Assembly: GCF_000224145.3 (NCBI RefSeq)
Contig: NC_020176.2
Span: 1,914,867 to 1,978,866, forward strand
Source: Ciona intestinalis
Taxonomy: Eukaryota; Chordata; Ascidiacea; Phlebobranchia; Cionidae
Direction: 5' to 3'
DNA: 64,000 nucleotides
Of this stretch, positions 50,208 through 61,800 are shown piece by piece. The position numbers and the translations under genes were made by a program. A model generated the notes under the pieces. That model saw nothing but the letters and a program-made list of their open reading frames with translations, did no database searches and had not been told where the DNA came from. Within the stretch, counting starts at the first letter, position 1; the number at the start of each line of letters is the position of its first letter.

Positions 50208-52812
50208 TTAAGTAACTAGTTTGTCGTTTGGCCCCATACAGTGTTTAGACTCAGTGTTGAACACGAAGTCTTCCAAAGATCGTATAACTTGTGTTTGATT
50301 CTTTGCTTCCATCTCACGAAATTTCTCACAAAGCCGACTCCAACCGGTCGCCTCCTGTGACCTAAGTTTCAAGTTAGGATGATGGGAATGAATTACCGCA
50401 TCATCTAACTCAATGTCGCGGCTTTCACGCCAAATGAAATATTCCTTATATAAAGTCTTGTTCAGCGCCACAACATGCATATGGTCGACCAGCGCCCTCG
50501 TCGTCCGGAAATCTTCCGCGTGTATAAACGAATGGTGGGGCAGTTGGTTTAAAACGTCGTCTCTGTAAGGCCCGAATATTACCGGCACTAATCCTTTCAC
50601 CAGCGCATGCCATATCTTTTCGTGCAAATAATCCTTACAATGGTAGCCATCGACCAGAACAAGGTAAAACATATAAGGATTTAGATCAACCTTGTCGTCT
50701 TTGTTAAAGCAGATACCAGTCTTGGTGAAACTCAAACCAGCTTTTACCAAAGCAACTGCGTACTTCATTCGAATTTGATTTCCGCGACTTGGTTTACAGT
50801 CATCAGCCGTCCATATCTACAAACAGTGATGTTATTTCAATGTTTGTAAAATGCCCAGAAGATATGAAATATGGTAAGGTGGGGTAATATGGGATATGTT
50901 CTTATACCCTTATTTTGTACCATTTGGTAGTAAGCAAAGAATATAGGCAGAATTATGGAACTTTATTTAAAATAACAATCATATTTCGGATTCAGGTACC
51001 ATTGATATCCTATCTTACCCCATAGTATTTGCGTTTTTGGAAGACGGAGCGATATCGTTAGTTGGTTGGGAACTTTTTAAAATATTGACACTTTCTTATA
51101 AAATGTATGACGTTTTTGAGTCATGGTGTGCACTAAAAAGCTTTTATGTTTTTTTTTAAATCAACAAATCAAAATTTTATTGTAATTTTTACACTACTTG
51201 TTGTAGAGTAGGGTTGGGGATGATGGTACACCTTTAGCACATAATATCCCACTACCCTGATTGTGTTTTAAACAAATTTTTAACAACGGTCTATGCTGGG
51301 AGTCGTCAGGAAACGGTTTTGTAATTCTTTAAATGTTCTTTGTTTACAACCAAATAGGACGAGAAAATAGAGTGAAAAAGGTGTCTCGTCTTGTCCCACT
51401 CTACAAGATTGGGGTTGATGTGCAATTGCATCCCGTAAATGTCTGCTTACTGTGCCACTGTACAACCCTTATATACTTTTTACTGTTGTAACCAAATAAT
51501 GGTTTTTAGGTTCCTTGATACTCTTATATTATCAAAGCTATTTCCTCGCATGCCGGGGCAACGGTGATCGTTATAACGCGGGTGTAATGTTTCACACACC
51601 TATGGTGCCCGCTGACAAGTTTCCAAATAAAAATATAACTTGGTTAAAAAGATGTTTTTAGATTTTTTTATTTTATATTTTTTAAGGGACATTTTAGACA
51701 ACCCATTAGTGAAAACTACTGGGTTTGGGCATTTACAATGGTATAACATCGTCGAGCCTTGAACCGGTTATGTCTAGCGGACACGATAACCACTTTATGC
51801 CACGGTGGACAAATGACCATCTTACCGCTAACAAAGTTTTGGGGCGTGTGATTTCGTCAACCGATTTGGGATGTTTCGCAACTTCATTGAACAATGATTC
51901 CTTTCTCCATATTGGAAAGAAAACATCTGAATCTGTGCGGTAGGTCATTGTAAGGTTGAAGAAGTTGCCAAATTTTCGTGGATATCTTTGACCAAAATGT
52001 TTCAAGTCCCACGGATTTTCATCTGACCACCATACAAATCGCTGTGAACGTTTGCGGCTGTGCAAATTTCAATGCAGTATAGTAATATGTATGACCATTA
52101 TTTATTCTAGTGTGCTGGCATTAGTGACCACTGGGTTGAAGCAATAATCATTAGGTGGATTGCCTAAAGACACATCTACAAAATGGCAGTTAGGAGTTAC
52201 ATTCATTAAATATAGAAATCTTAGTTGTTGGCTTTGCCCAACGTTATATTCCTTAAAGTGTAAAGTTAACTTTTTAAAATAGGCCTTATAGCTATAAACA
52301 CACATTTCGTTGGAGTATATGGGACATTACCTGTGTTTCCATGGCAGAATCGAATGCATTATTTTTTGATGAAACACAATTATATGTGCTGAATACACAG
52401 CATTGTGTTTGTATGTTATTCGGCAGTTCCTGTTCAAAGTCAAGTTTTCTTTGGGCCAGCCTTCCTCAATTTCATTTCTTTCTATTGTCCAAATTAGTAT
52501 AACACAAGGGGTGTAATGTTTTTGCTCCGTTTTGGTAGTTTGTGGGGTTTTGCTGACATTTTTATTAACAACGGCATGTTTGCCCAATTGATAGCCCGGT
52601 TTTTGAAACTCCTTGCGAAGTGTTGGTGGACGGTTGAAGTTTTGAAATATAAATCGCACTTCATTCTGTTGTCCCGGCATTTCATTCCAAGTCAGCATCA
52701 GAAACGTACCACTTAAAATCCATGCAAATAGCAGCGCAACTATAAGGCCTTTGTTGTTAACCCTTCCACGACAAAGACAGTCACACATCATGCTACTGGA
52801 AAGCAGTGACAT
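50208..52812 (-). CDS. Alpha-1,3-fucosyltransferase-like type II Golgi enzyme
   Basis: GT10-family fucosyltransferase, expected to move fucose from GDP-fucose to GlcNAc in glycan chains in the Golgi lumen. Three exons in phase: 52812-52331, 52057-51826 and 50816-50208; 440 aa. A short cytoplasmic tail is followed by one membrane anchor (LIVALLFAWILSGTFLML, about residues 23-40) and a stem. The catalytic domain shows RFVWWSDENPWDL, FFNLTMTYRTDSDVFFP (family NLTMxYRxDSD block with an N-glycosylation site), KTLLAIWTADDCKPSRG, then DYLHEKIWHALVKGLVPVIF. The usual FENS residues before DYxTEK are replaced by LVDG, but Tyr, Glu and Lys of YxxEK remain. The Met at 52812 is the first ATG in frame. The next annotated gene, the GPCR, is on the same strand upstream. 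Confidence 0.9.
50871..51029. mobile_element. Short TIR element
   Basis: ATATGGTAAGGTGGGGTAAT to CCTATCTTACCCCATAGTAT with the CCATTTGGTAGTAAGCAAAG core. Fucosyltransferase intron 2. Confidence 0.65.
51203..51406. mobile_element. Short TIR element, longer subtype
   Basis: GTAGAGTAGGGTTGGGGATG to CTCGTCTTGTCCCACTCTAC; contains ACACCTTTAGCACATAATAT and TTTAACAACGGTCTATG, which also occur in the copy at 60203-60402. Fucosyltransferase intron 2. Confidence 0.7.
51536..51808 (-). repeat. SINE copy
   Basis: CCTCGCATGCCGGGGCAACG, GTTTCACACACCTATGGTGC, ACAACCCATTAGTGAAAACT and TCGTCGAGCCTTGAACCGGT. It runs up to the 3' edge of fucosyltransferase exon 2. A fragment of the same family is at 52114-52190. 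Confidence 0.65.
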
Positions 52813-54541
52813 TATTATGAGCTTATCACAGAGCTGCTGGCAATACAACAAAAAGAATTAATAAAGACTGCTTGGTACATTGTAGCGTTACATGAGGTAT
52901 GTTAATAAAAAAAATAAATAAATTCCTTGATAATTAAAGGTGTCTCTCTTTATAGTACTTCGCTTTCGTAAAAGAGGTATTTGGCTTGCCTACACTTGAA
53001 ATAAAGACGATCATCTATGGGGCTTCGCTCACTTACGGTTTGTTATGAACCTGCTGTGTTTTTACCACTGATTGTGTATTTAGATTGTGTATTTAAAACA
53101 TAACAGCTTGTTGAAATAACCTATATGTTTTAGATATGAAGTCGCTTATAATTATAATTACGATGACAAAAGTTAGTTGAAAGCATCTTACAAACAGACT
53201 GATGTAGTTGTACCTGTCTTACTGCCCGGCCGGGGTAATATAAAACTCTGGCCTAAATCCTATTGACAGCCCACGTATAGAACAGACTATAGAAACTAGC
53301 GGGTAGAACTATAAACCTGACAGATTTCATTCCGAATCAACTTTACTTATGTCCGGCACCTACCCCTAAATAGGCAACAAAATGTGTAGAATGTCTGCTG
53401 ATTGAACAGTACACAATGGAACGTTAAAATACAAAGGCTTGTGGGGTAGATACGATGAATGGGTTTGGGAGTTAATTGTTACGTGTACCGGTCTTTGTTA
53501 ATTCCTTGTAAACTTGTTTGAATGAATCAAAGACCAAGCCAGCACAGCACAACACGCACTATCTACGTACTATTACTTTTATTACAAAATTCACTGGCTT
53601 GCTGAAAAAATGGTACTAAGGGGTAAGATGGGATAACGTTAGCACCAAAATCCCATATTTCCCGATTCCATTTTTTACAGCCCTCTTTTAAAACAACATT
53701 AAACAGCCCTCTTTTAGGGTCGCGGGGCTGCGGTTCTATGATTGTGTAAATATTATTGATTCACCACTAAATAGAATGACGATAGGCATTATATTCGCCC
53801 ACTTACGGCCTATACTGGAGATATATATCTCTAGTAGGCCGTGGCCTACCCTACTATATTTAAGAGTTATCCGTTATATAAATACTACATGCCGCATACA
53901 CGTTGCTCTAAACGTTGGATTTGGTGTTTTATAATAAGTTTACTTGTACGCTTATACATCTTAGGTCGTTCACATTTAAAAAAATTGAAACATATAAATT
54001 TTATTTATAAAACAAGTTCAAAAATACTTAGGAAATAGTAAGGTAGAAGAAGATAGGAGATCTTTTTATTTTATTTTCTCATTCCACTTAGCATTAAATA
54101 ACTGCGTTGTTAATTGTTTAAATTTTAAGAATATTTGGGTATTATGTGCTAAAGGTGTCCCGTCTTCCACCAATCTACTATATATAAGTGCGAATTGAAA
54201 TACACGCAAAGGACAGAAATTAAGGTATTGCGAATACAGCAGAATGAAAGCAAACATAAAAGGAATCTGGTTACAATTGATTTAAAAGTTTGTGGTTGCT
54301 TTTTCAGCTCCTATTTTATAGGACTGTTTGTCTCTGATACTGCCGTTTGTGGATCGTCTAATGTTCAATAGGTTTAGTGTAGATACTGACAACCTGTTTA
54401 CAAAAAAAAAAAGAAATATATAAACAAGCAAATAAACACATATGTGTGTTTTAACTATTAATTTCAAATGTTAGTTTAAAACATAAATGTGATTTAAAGC
54501 AACTTTTTGATAAACTGCAATCTGTAGGGAACAGCTAGAAC
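52813..54541. other. Intergenic stretch with TIR-element copies
   Basis: AT-rich. Two members of the GGGTGGGG TIR family: about 53615-53745 (GGGGTAAGATGGGATAACGT, internally rearranged) and 54036-54182 (left end TAGTAAGGTAGAAGAAGATA, right end GTCCCGTCTTCCACCAATCT). Short open frames show no protein motif. Confidence 0.5.
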
Positions 54542-55169
54542 TAGGAATGCACATTACAGAATTTTGAATTCGTGAGATTGGAATCCTTTGGTATTTTGGT
54601 GTCCTTTGGTATTTGAATCTAATCACATGGTTCAGTATTCTGTTTAATGACGTCATTAAACGTCATCTCTTGAACTATACGAACATTTTTTGAAATTTAA
54701 CAATTTTGAAAAAAATATAATTTTGTGTTTGTCAGACTTTTGAGAGAAAACGTTTTGCAACGTCTTTTTAAAGGTTGCTATACGTTTCGGCTTGGCTTCA
54801 TACGTAGTTACAGATTTGGTGTTTTCGCATCATCATTTTGCCAGGATTAGAGCTATCTGATCCCGCAGAAAAAATAACGAAATCTCTGATGTAATGCATA
54901 ATGCATGGTGCTTAAACGCCAGATGCAAATTCAGGAACCGATCATTAGGATGCAAAAATTACCCAATAGTACAATTTTTGATCATTTTATAGGCTAGCTC
55001 ATGATCCAACAAGGCTACTATTAAAGAGTCAATAAACTGATTTATTTAGGTAAAAAAAATTCTATATAATACAAAAAGATTGGAAATTCTAGATTCTGAA
55101 TACTAGATTTAAAAAAAAGTATTCTAGAATATCCTAGAATAACTAACTATTCTATAATGTGCATCCCCA
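54542..55169. mobile_element. 628-bp hAT-like element with near-perfect 8-bp TSD
   Basis: Ends TAGGAATGCACATTACAGAA and TTCTATAATGTGCATCCCCA are inverted copies. Flanks GCTAGAAC (54534-54541) and GCTATAAC (55170-55177) match at 7 of 8. No transposase visible. Confidence 0.75.
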
Positions 55170-55309
55170 GCTATAACACATCTGGGGTAATGAGCAAACT
55201 CTGGTCTAAATCTCATGCCACATAGTGTGTTTTGCTATACGGCCTCACCCACCTAAAAAAGCTATTAAACATAAGCAATCATGTATTGACAGGGACACAA
55301 TTAATCTAC

Positions 55310-55383
55310 CTTTCCATAGACATATAAATCCCCGCTCTTTGTACATCGGAGGAAGCTCTGTTCTTTTTCCGCCTTGCAGCATC
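55310..55383 (-). other. Possible alternative 3' exon of the adhesion GPCR
   Basis: A 74-base open block between good splice signals (acceptor TTGTTTACAG, donor GTAGAT) reads DAARRKKNRASSDVQRAGIY in the phase left by a donor after KSEDSL in the last GPCR exon. It would replace the short VRYQVFDYF ending with a basic cytoplasmic tail. No following exon was found. Confidence 0.35.
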
Positions 55384-55831
55384 CTGTAAACAATGACAAG
55401 TTACGTCACAATCAACTAAACCATGTTGTGTATGTTAATGGCACTTGGTTGATTATTTTAAAACAAGATTGTGAGTTATACGTCATAACAGTCATTTTTG
55501 CCCATCAAAACTTTCTCTTTAAATAAACTTAAAGTATAAATTTATTTATGTATGACAACTTAAAAAAGTCACAACGTAGGTGTTAAGGTTTTCTATTTCA
55601 TACACCTCATACCCTCCGCAGAATTACTACATATGTTACTGTGAAAGTAATTATTTTTTTGTTCTTATTTTTAAAAAAATATTGACTATAAGTGTCTTGC
55701 CCAGGGACATATACAAACATCATGTTCTTGCTTTGTCCCCATTATGTCTGGTTACACAGCAAGTGTCGCAGCACCTATAATATTACTGCACAATTGAGGT
55801 AATACATGCTTTAAAATCTATATGCCATATG

Positions 55832-58800
55832 TTAAAAGTAATCAAACACTTGATATCGTACCAAGCTGTCTTCCGACTTCCTTTTTTTGGCAGCTAACAT
55901 ATATGCACCCCTGACTTCTGAGTTGTAGAAGCAGTAGAAGACGAACACAGCAATACCTTGCCCTCCAACCAACAGAACTTGTAGATAGGATCCAAATGTT
56001 CCAACCACCATACCAACATTGCTATTGTTAGCATATAAGTTAGCCAATAAGCCCACTATCCATGGAATGCCAAGAATTGGCATAAGAATAAGTGCCCCTC
56101 GTGACGATCTCCTATGAATTTAAAACATTGTGAAATACAAAGCAGAAGTTAAGTTTATGTAAAAATGGCTACAATGTGAGCAGTTAAACCAATGATGCTT
56201 GAAAATAATATTGCATTGCAGTACAAAACAAAAAGAGTGATTAGCCATGTTACAGTTGTATAAATATATTCTGACTTACTTTAAGGAGTTGGAAATTCGA
56301 CATGAGTTCCCTATGGCTGATAGTCTGGTGGATGTGTATGCTGAAGTGTATATAACCATGGAAACACGAACAAGGACAACCATGTTTAACTAGAATAAAA
56401 ATGGTGGTTATTTATCCCTATGTGGCAAACAACTGACATAGCTCTAATTTCGGGGCCTCCGATTATTGATTAACCATCCTACTTCTAACCCAAAAGTTTT
56501 TTCGGGAGCTGTATAAAACAGAACACCCGTGTTAAAACGATTGTTGTTTCCTCGCAACACGAGTATAGTTTCAGAATGCATTTTTGCAACACTTGTCCCT
56601 CAAGCGTCAATAATAAGTGTAATATACCTAAGCAGAACAAAATACTCACAGCAATTATGAAGAGTACTGGACCAAGGAAGGACCATATCATACCATTGTG
56701 GGAAGTAAGAAAGCAGGTGGTAGCATTTGCATATTGATCTATGTATGTGGAATTCTAAAATAAAAAGAATCAGTTTACAAATAGAAAATGTGCTTATATA
56801 TTTGCATACACTACTGTTTACAAAAATGTCTCTCATTTTAATATTAAAATTATTTAAAATTATACATGTCAAGTTTTAACGATTGAATGATCCGAATTCT
56901 TTTTTAAATAAACAAGCAACCACAGGTAATACAATATACAACTGATATGTTTTTTACTTGTGCTCGGATTACAAGTTAACACGTTAAATGTTTTTTTACG
57001 GGTGGTTGTTTTTTAATCCTATTTTTTGTCTGGCTAACAGTTTGGACAGCCCATTGGTGACCATAGGGTTGGAGCAGTAAAAGTAAAATAACTTGCCCAG
57101 GAGACACGTAACTGGTTCCTATGCATTACCTTTTCCACTGAATAATCATCACAAGTTGTCCTCGAAACAATAAAAGCAACGATCACCACAAGTGCAGGGG
57201 TCAACCAACCAACTAAAGGAGCAAAACGTTGCAAACATTCAATAGATTTTTTGTGGAAAACGAGGATGATTTTGTAGAATAAATAAACCCCTTCAACCAG
57301 TGACCACATAAAGACGACAAGAAAGAAATAATGAGACACCATCGCACTTATTATACATGGAATGGTTGGTTGCTGTAAGTTAAAGTTAAAACATAAGTTA
57401 AATATCAATAACATCAAATCTATAGTGTGCAATTAGTATAGCCATACCTTGATGAAGTCTTACCGTATAGCATATGGAAAATTACAAAATTAAAACTAAT
57501 ATTTTTATACTGCAGGAGCTAACGAATACAATACATAGGTCTATACAGTTAAAATTAATCAGACATATAAACCTCATTGTGCGTTGCAAATGCTGAACCA
57601 ACCAACAAAGATACATATCCTCCTAGCAGAGCAATTATTAGATGGAAATGAATCAACATCCGATCTTTAAGAAGGACCCTCCGGTAAGTGATAAAGATCA
57701 GAATGGTGACGGATAACAGAGCGATAGAGATTGCACTCAGGATCATGGATAAAACTTCCAAGGATTTGTTAAAAGGTTCAGGAAGCTTGAAAGAATGTTT
57801 GCATTTTTTTCAAGTGAAAATGAAAATATGTCTTCATTGTGCTTAAAGGTTATATTTTTTTGTTATTTAAGTTAATAAGTGTTCAGTGCCACAAACAAAT
57901 GAAACTTATCTATTACGAAACATAAAGTTTAAATAAAATCAAATCAGTTCAACACAGATTTTCTTCACTATTTTACAGTGGGCCACATGATAATGTATTA
58001 GTAAACAAAGTAAATGTCTGAATGACTATTTATTTATAATGTATAGTGACATTTAGGCTTTCATAAACAGTACTAAGTATTATATAAGTTATTAACTACC
58101 TCATCTCCAAAAGCTTTCATCAGAATAGCAAAGTGTGTTGTGTGATTACACTCACAAGTTGTTACATAATCTTTGTCTTGTATTGCAGTGCAACCATATG
58201 TATCCCACTCCTCTCTATAACATTCATTACAATAATTATTTCACATGTTTGTGGTAATACCGATGGCTATATATTTATTGTGCATATTATGCACTCTTTA
58301 TTTATGTATTTATTTATTTATTTATTTATTATTTTATCCATGGCTTGTGTTAACATGAGGTATTGTGCAATTTGTTTTATTATTCATATCATGTGTGTTA
58401 TTGTATTTAAACAGGGATAAATACATGTGTCATTTATCCTTGTTTGACTGAAATAATAATTTAGTATCTAAAAAATCCACATTAAATATATAGACCGAAC
58501 TAAAACTATTTCAAAAGTTTTCATTCGAATTTTTGGTCAAAAATAAAAGTACTGAAATTTTAATTATGTTATTGTACTAATATCTATTACTTACTCTTGA
58601 GAGTTGGGAACTAAAAAAGCACACACAGGTCTGTAATAAAGTTTTGCATTCTTTCTTGTTGGACCTCGTAAAAGAGAAAAACGAACTGGAACGGAAACTG
58701 TGTGTACGTCTCCTTTGACGTAATTTCTTGCATTGACTGACATGTAGCTGCTTACTCTGTTGACAAAGGAAGGCCATGAGGTTATTATTATGTCATTTCC

Positions 58801-61800
58801 TGTTGCGTTTCTAATAGTAAATGTTCGCCAGTACGTGGAACTGATTTTTAGTAAACACATTTAAAATTTTTAACATTCTGGGTAAACAGTCATTATAATA
58901 TTGATGCTGCTACAATTTTCTTATCTTATGTTTATAATAATAATTAGCATCTTGGAGTAAGTGTATGACAACCTTCTATAAGCATATTTGTGTTATTCAT
59001 GCTATTTATTTAAGAAAAGCATATAAATGATGTACTGTGTAAAACAACACATGGAGCTATACAGAGAATACGGAAAATTTTTTCCGCTAGGAGGCGATGA
59101 CAAATTCGTTTCTCTATTCTATGGGGAGCAGTTAGTTTCATGGTTTATACACATAAGATATAAACCCCTAACCCCTAACCCCAAACCCCAGACCCCAAAC
59201 CCCAAACCCCAAACCCCTAACCCCTAACCCCTAACCCCTAACCCCTAACCCTAACTCGTAACTCCTAACTCCAAACTCGTCAAACAAAAAAACTTTAAAA
59301 AAAAAGATAAAAAAAAGTATTCCACTGTGCGGGACTCGAACCCGGTAAAAATGAAACAAAGAGAGTTTACGACCGCACGCAAACCGCTACACCACAGACT
59401 CGACGACAGTAAGCATAACGAAAGAGCGTATATAACCGACCTAATGTGGGAAATATGTTCTTACTAATGTTTTATGTATTTAGAAAGGTATTTTTATTAT
59501 TTAATTAATTTGTTTTACACTTATTAACACTTTGTAGTGCTGTTTTGTTCGTTTTTTCGTATTTTTTAATTTAAATAAATACCGACACCTAGCGGAAAAA
59601 GTTTTCCGTCTTCTTTGTATAGTCCCATTTTTAAAACAACCATATACCTGTCGGTGTCGGAGGACCAGGGAAAATCATAAAAGACAGAAATCACAGCAAA
59701 ACTTCTGATATCATTTGTTGAGCTGTCTGAAAAATATTAAAAAGTTGTAACAGTTCAGTGGACAAGAAACAAAAAAAATGATATATATCTCTCCAAATTT
59801 TCTTTTTTATTTGAATAGAGAGTAGCTGTACTAACTTATAGATTGTAACTAAANNNNNNNNNNNNNNNNNNNNNNNNNNNNNNNNNNNNNNNNNNNNNNN
59901 NNNCTTAAGAAAAGCATATAAATGGTGTTCTGTGGAAAAAAACAACCATATACCTATCGGTGTCAGAGGACCAGGGAAAATCATAAAAGACAGAAATCAC
60001 AGCAAAACTTCTGATATCATTTGTTGAGCTGTCTGAAAAATATTAAAAAGTTGTAACAGTTCAGTGAACAAGAAACAAAAAAAAAATGATATATATCTCT
60101 CCAAATTTTCTTTTTTATTTGAATAGAGAGTAGCTGTACTAACTTATAGATTGTACTAAAGTTAAAGAGGCATACCAAAGGAAATGAAAATTTGTATAAG
60201 GATATAGTAAGATGGGGGAAGATGGTACACCTTTGGCGCATAATATCCGAATATCCTGATCGTGTTTTAAACAGTTAACAACGGTCTATGGGAGTCTTGA
60301 GCATATAGTTTTATAATTCTTTAAAAGTTCCTTGTTTACTACCACATTGGACGATAAAATAGAGTTAAAGGTGTCCCAACTTCCCCCATCCTACTATATT
60401 TCTAATGTGATTTAAACGTACCACCAAAGTTATAAAAAACAAAACAGCTTCCAAAAAATTCAGCTGTAGTAAAAAAAGGTGCGACCAAGCAACAATACAT
60501 GGGTTTTCCCTTTTCATTCATTGAACTTTGACCATTACTAGTTTCTAAACTACTGAAATTTGGTATAATAATTTATTCTTCTTTATGAATATATAAAAAA
60601 AATAATATAAACTTAATTGGATTTTAATTATTTAATTGAACCTATAGCTACATAGCAGAGTATGCCAACTTAGCACCTTTTCAAACTTAATTTTCAACAC
60701 GAGTCAACACGATTGACCTATTTTTAAATATGCCAACTTAGCACCTTTTCAAACTTAATTTTCAACATCAATCAACACGATTGACCTATTTTTAAACAAA
60801 ATTGTAGAATATTTGAGACATTTTGTACATTTAATGTAAAAAAAAGTGTTGAAATTAACTAATGAGAGAAAAAGTGCAGAGTCAGCATAGATGTGGATAT
60901 GTTCAACTGAAAAACTAATACATAATTGAGTCTATGTCTTACATGTTTGTCATACATTTACAAAGAAGAAGCATTTATTATACAGAATCCGTACTAAAAT
61001 TTAATTTTTCTTCAGTGGTTCAGAAACTAGAAATAGTCAAAGAGTGACACTTTTTCTTATGGGAAATTTTATACATTGCCGCTCGGTCGAATTTTCTATA
61101 ATCCAACGGTGGAATTTGCAGTTTTGACTGGCAGTATTTCTGTGTTTTTTTTATGGTTGAAACTTGCTGTAACATTTAAATCAAATATGAGCATCTCCAT
61201 ATTTAAACAAATTCTTCTGTATGGCCCTTAAATTCAACCAAAATGTAAACCATCACTTGTAATAGGCATGTTTGAAAACAATGTGAAGCATCAACATAAT
61301 GCCTTTTGTTCACTTACTTGTAGCAGGGTACATAATGACTGTAACATTATTGGTTCTGCTCAACTCAGAATGTGTTTGGTTAACCAAACTTGTTGGGTTA
61401 GTTGACAATGTTACTTGTACATCAACTTGGCTTTCTGAAGCCTTGATCAAAAGTTCTGAAAAAAATAAGGTAGGCTAATAATCAGTCAAAAAGTAGGTGA
61501 TAATCAGTCAAAAAGTAATTAGTACAATATTAATGTGAATTAAATTAGCAGAAGAGATTTATCGTACTTATGTCTTTTAGATATGTATTGGATATCTCAA
61601 TCTCAATGACTGAGAGAATATCAAACTTACAATCTAAAACTATTTATCTATAAAACGCATTCCAGTTATTGTTATTGCTTAAACATTTACCGTTTTCAGT
61701 GATAAATTCATAAGCCTTATATGCTCTATGTTAAGCTACCTGATCCATTATCAGGTGGAAGTAACCTTTTTGCAATTGATTGTGTAATAGATTCCATTGT

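Larger units (their letters stand above)
59049..59632. mobile_element. 584-bp TIR element with telomere-like and tRNA-like contents
   Basis: AAAACAAC flanks both sides (59041-59048 and 59633-59640). The ends are about 50-base inverted repeats: both contain CTATACA-AGAA-ACGGAAAA and TTTTTCCGCTAGG in inverted order. Inside are the (CCCCTAA)n tract and a tRNA-like block. The parallel copy at 59904-59948 has a single AAAACAAC and no insert, so it is the empty site. No transposase frame. The 8- or 9-bp duplication suggests hAT- or P-like machinery. Confidence 0.85.

Noticed and set aside
59158..59268. True chromosome end
   Set aside because: Unique sequence and exons of the same gene continue on both sides.
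59331..59404. Functional tRNA gene
   Set aside because: A and B boxes are good, but the acceptor stem does not form properly and the sequence sits inside a mobile element.
59648..60032. Tandem duplication of a GPCR exon as a real gene feature
   Set aside because: The copies match through introns as well as the exon, straddle an N gap and differ by a clean transposon insertion, so haplotype duplication in the assembly explains them better.
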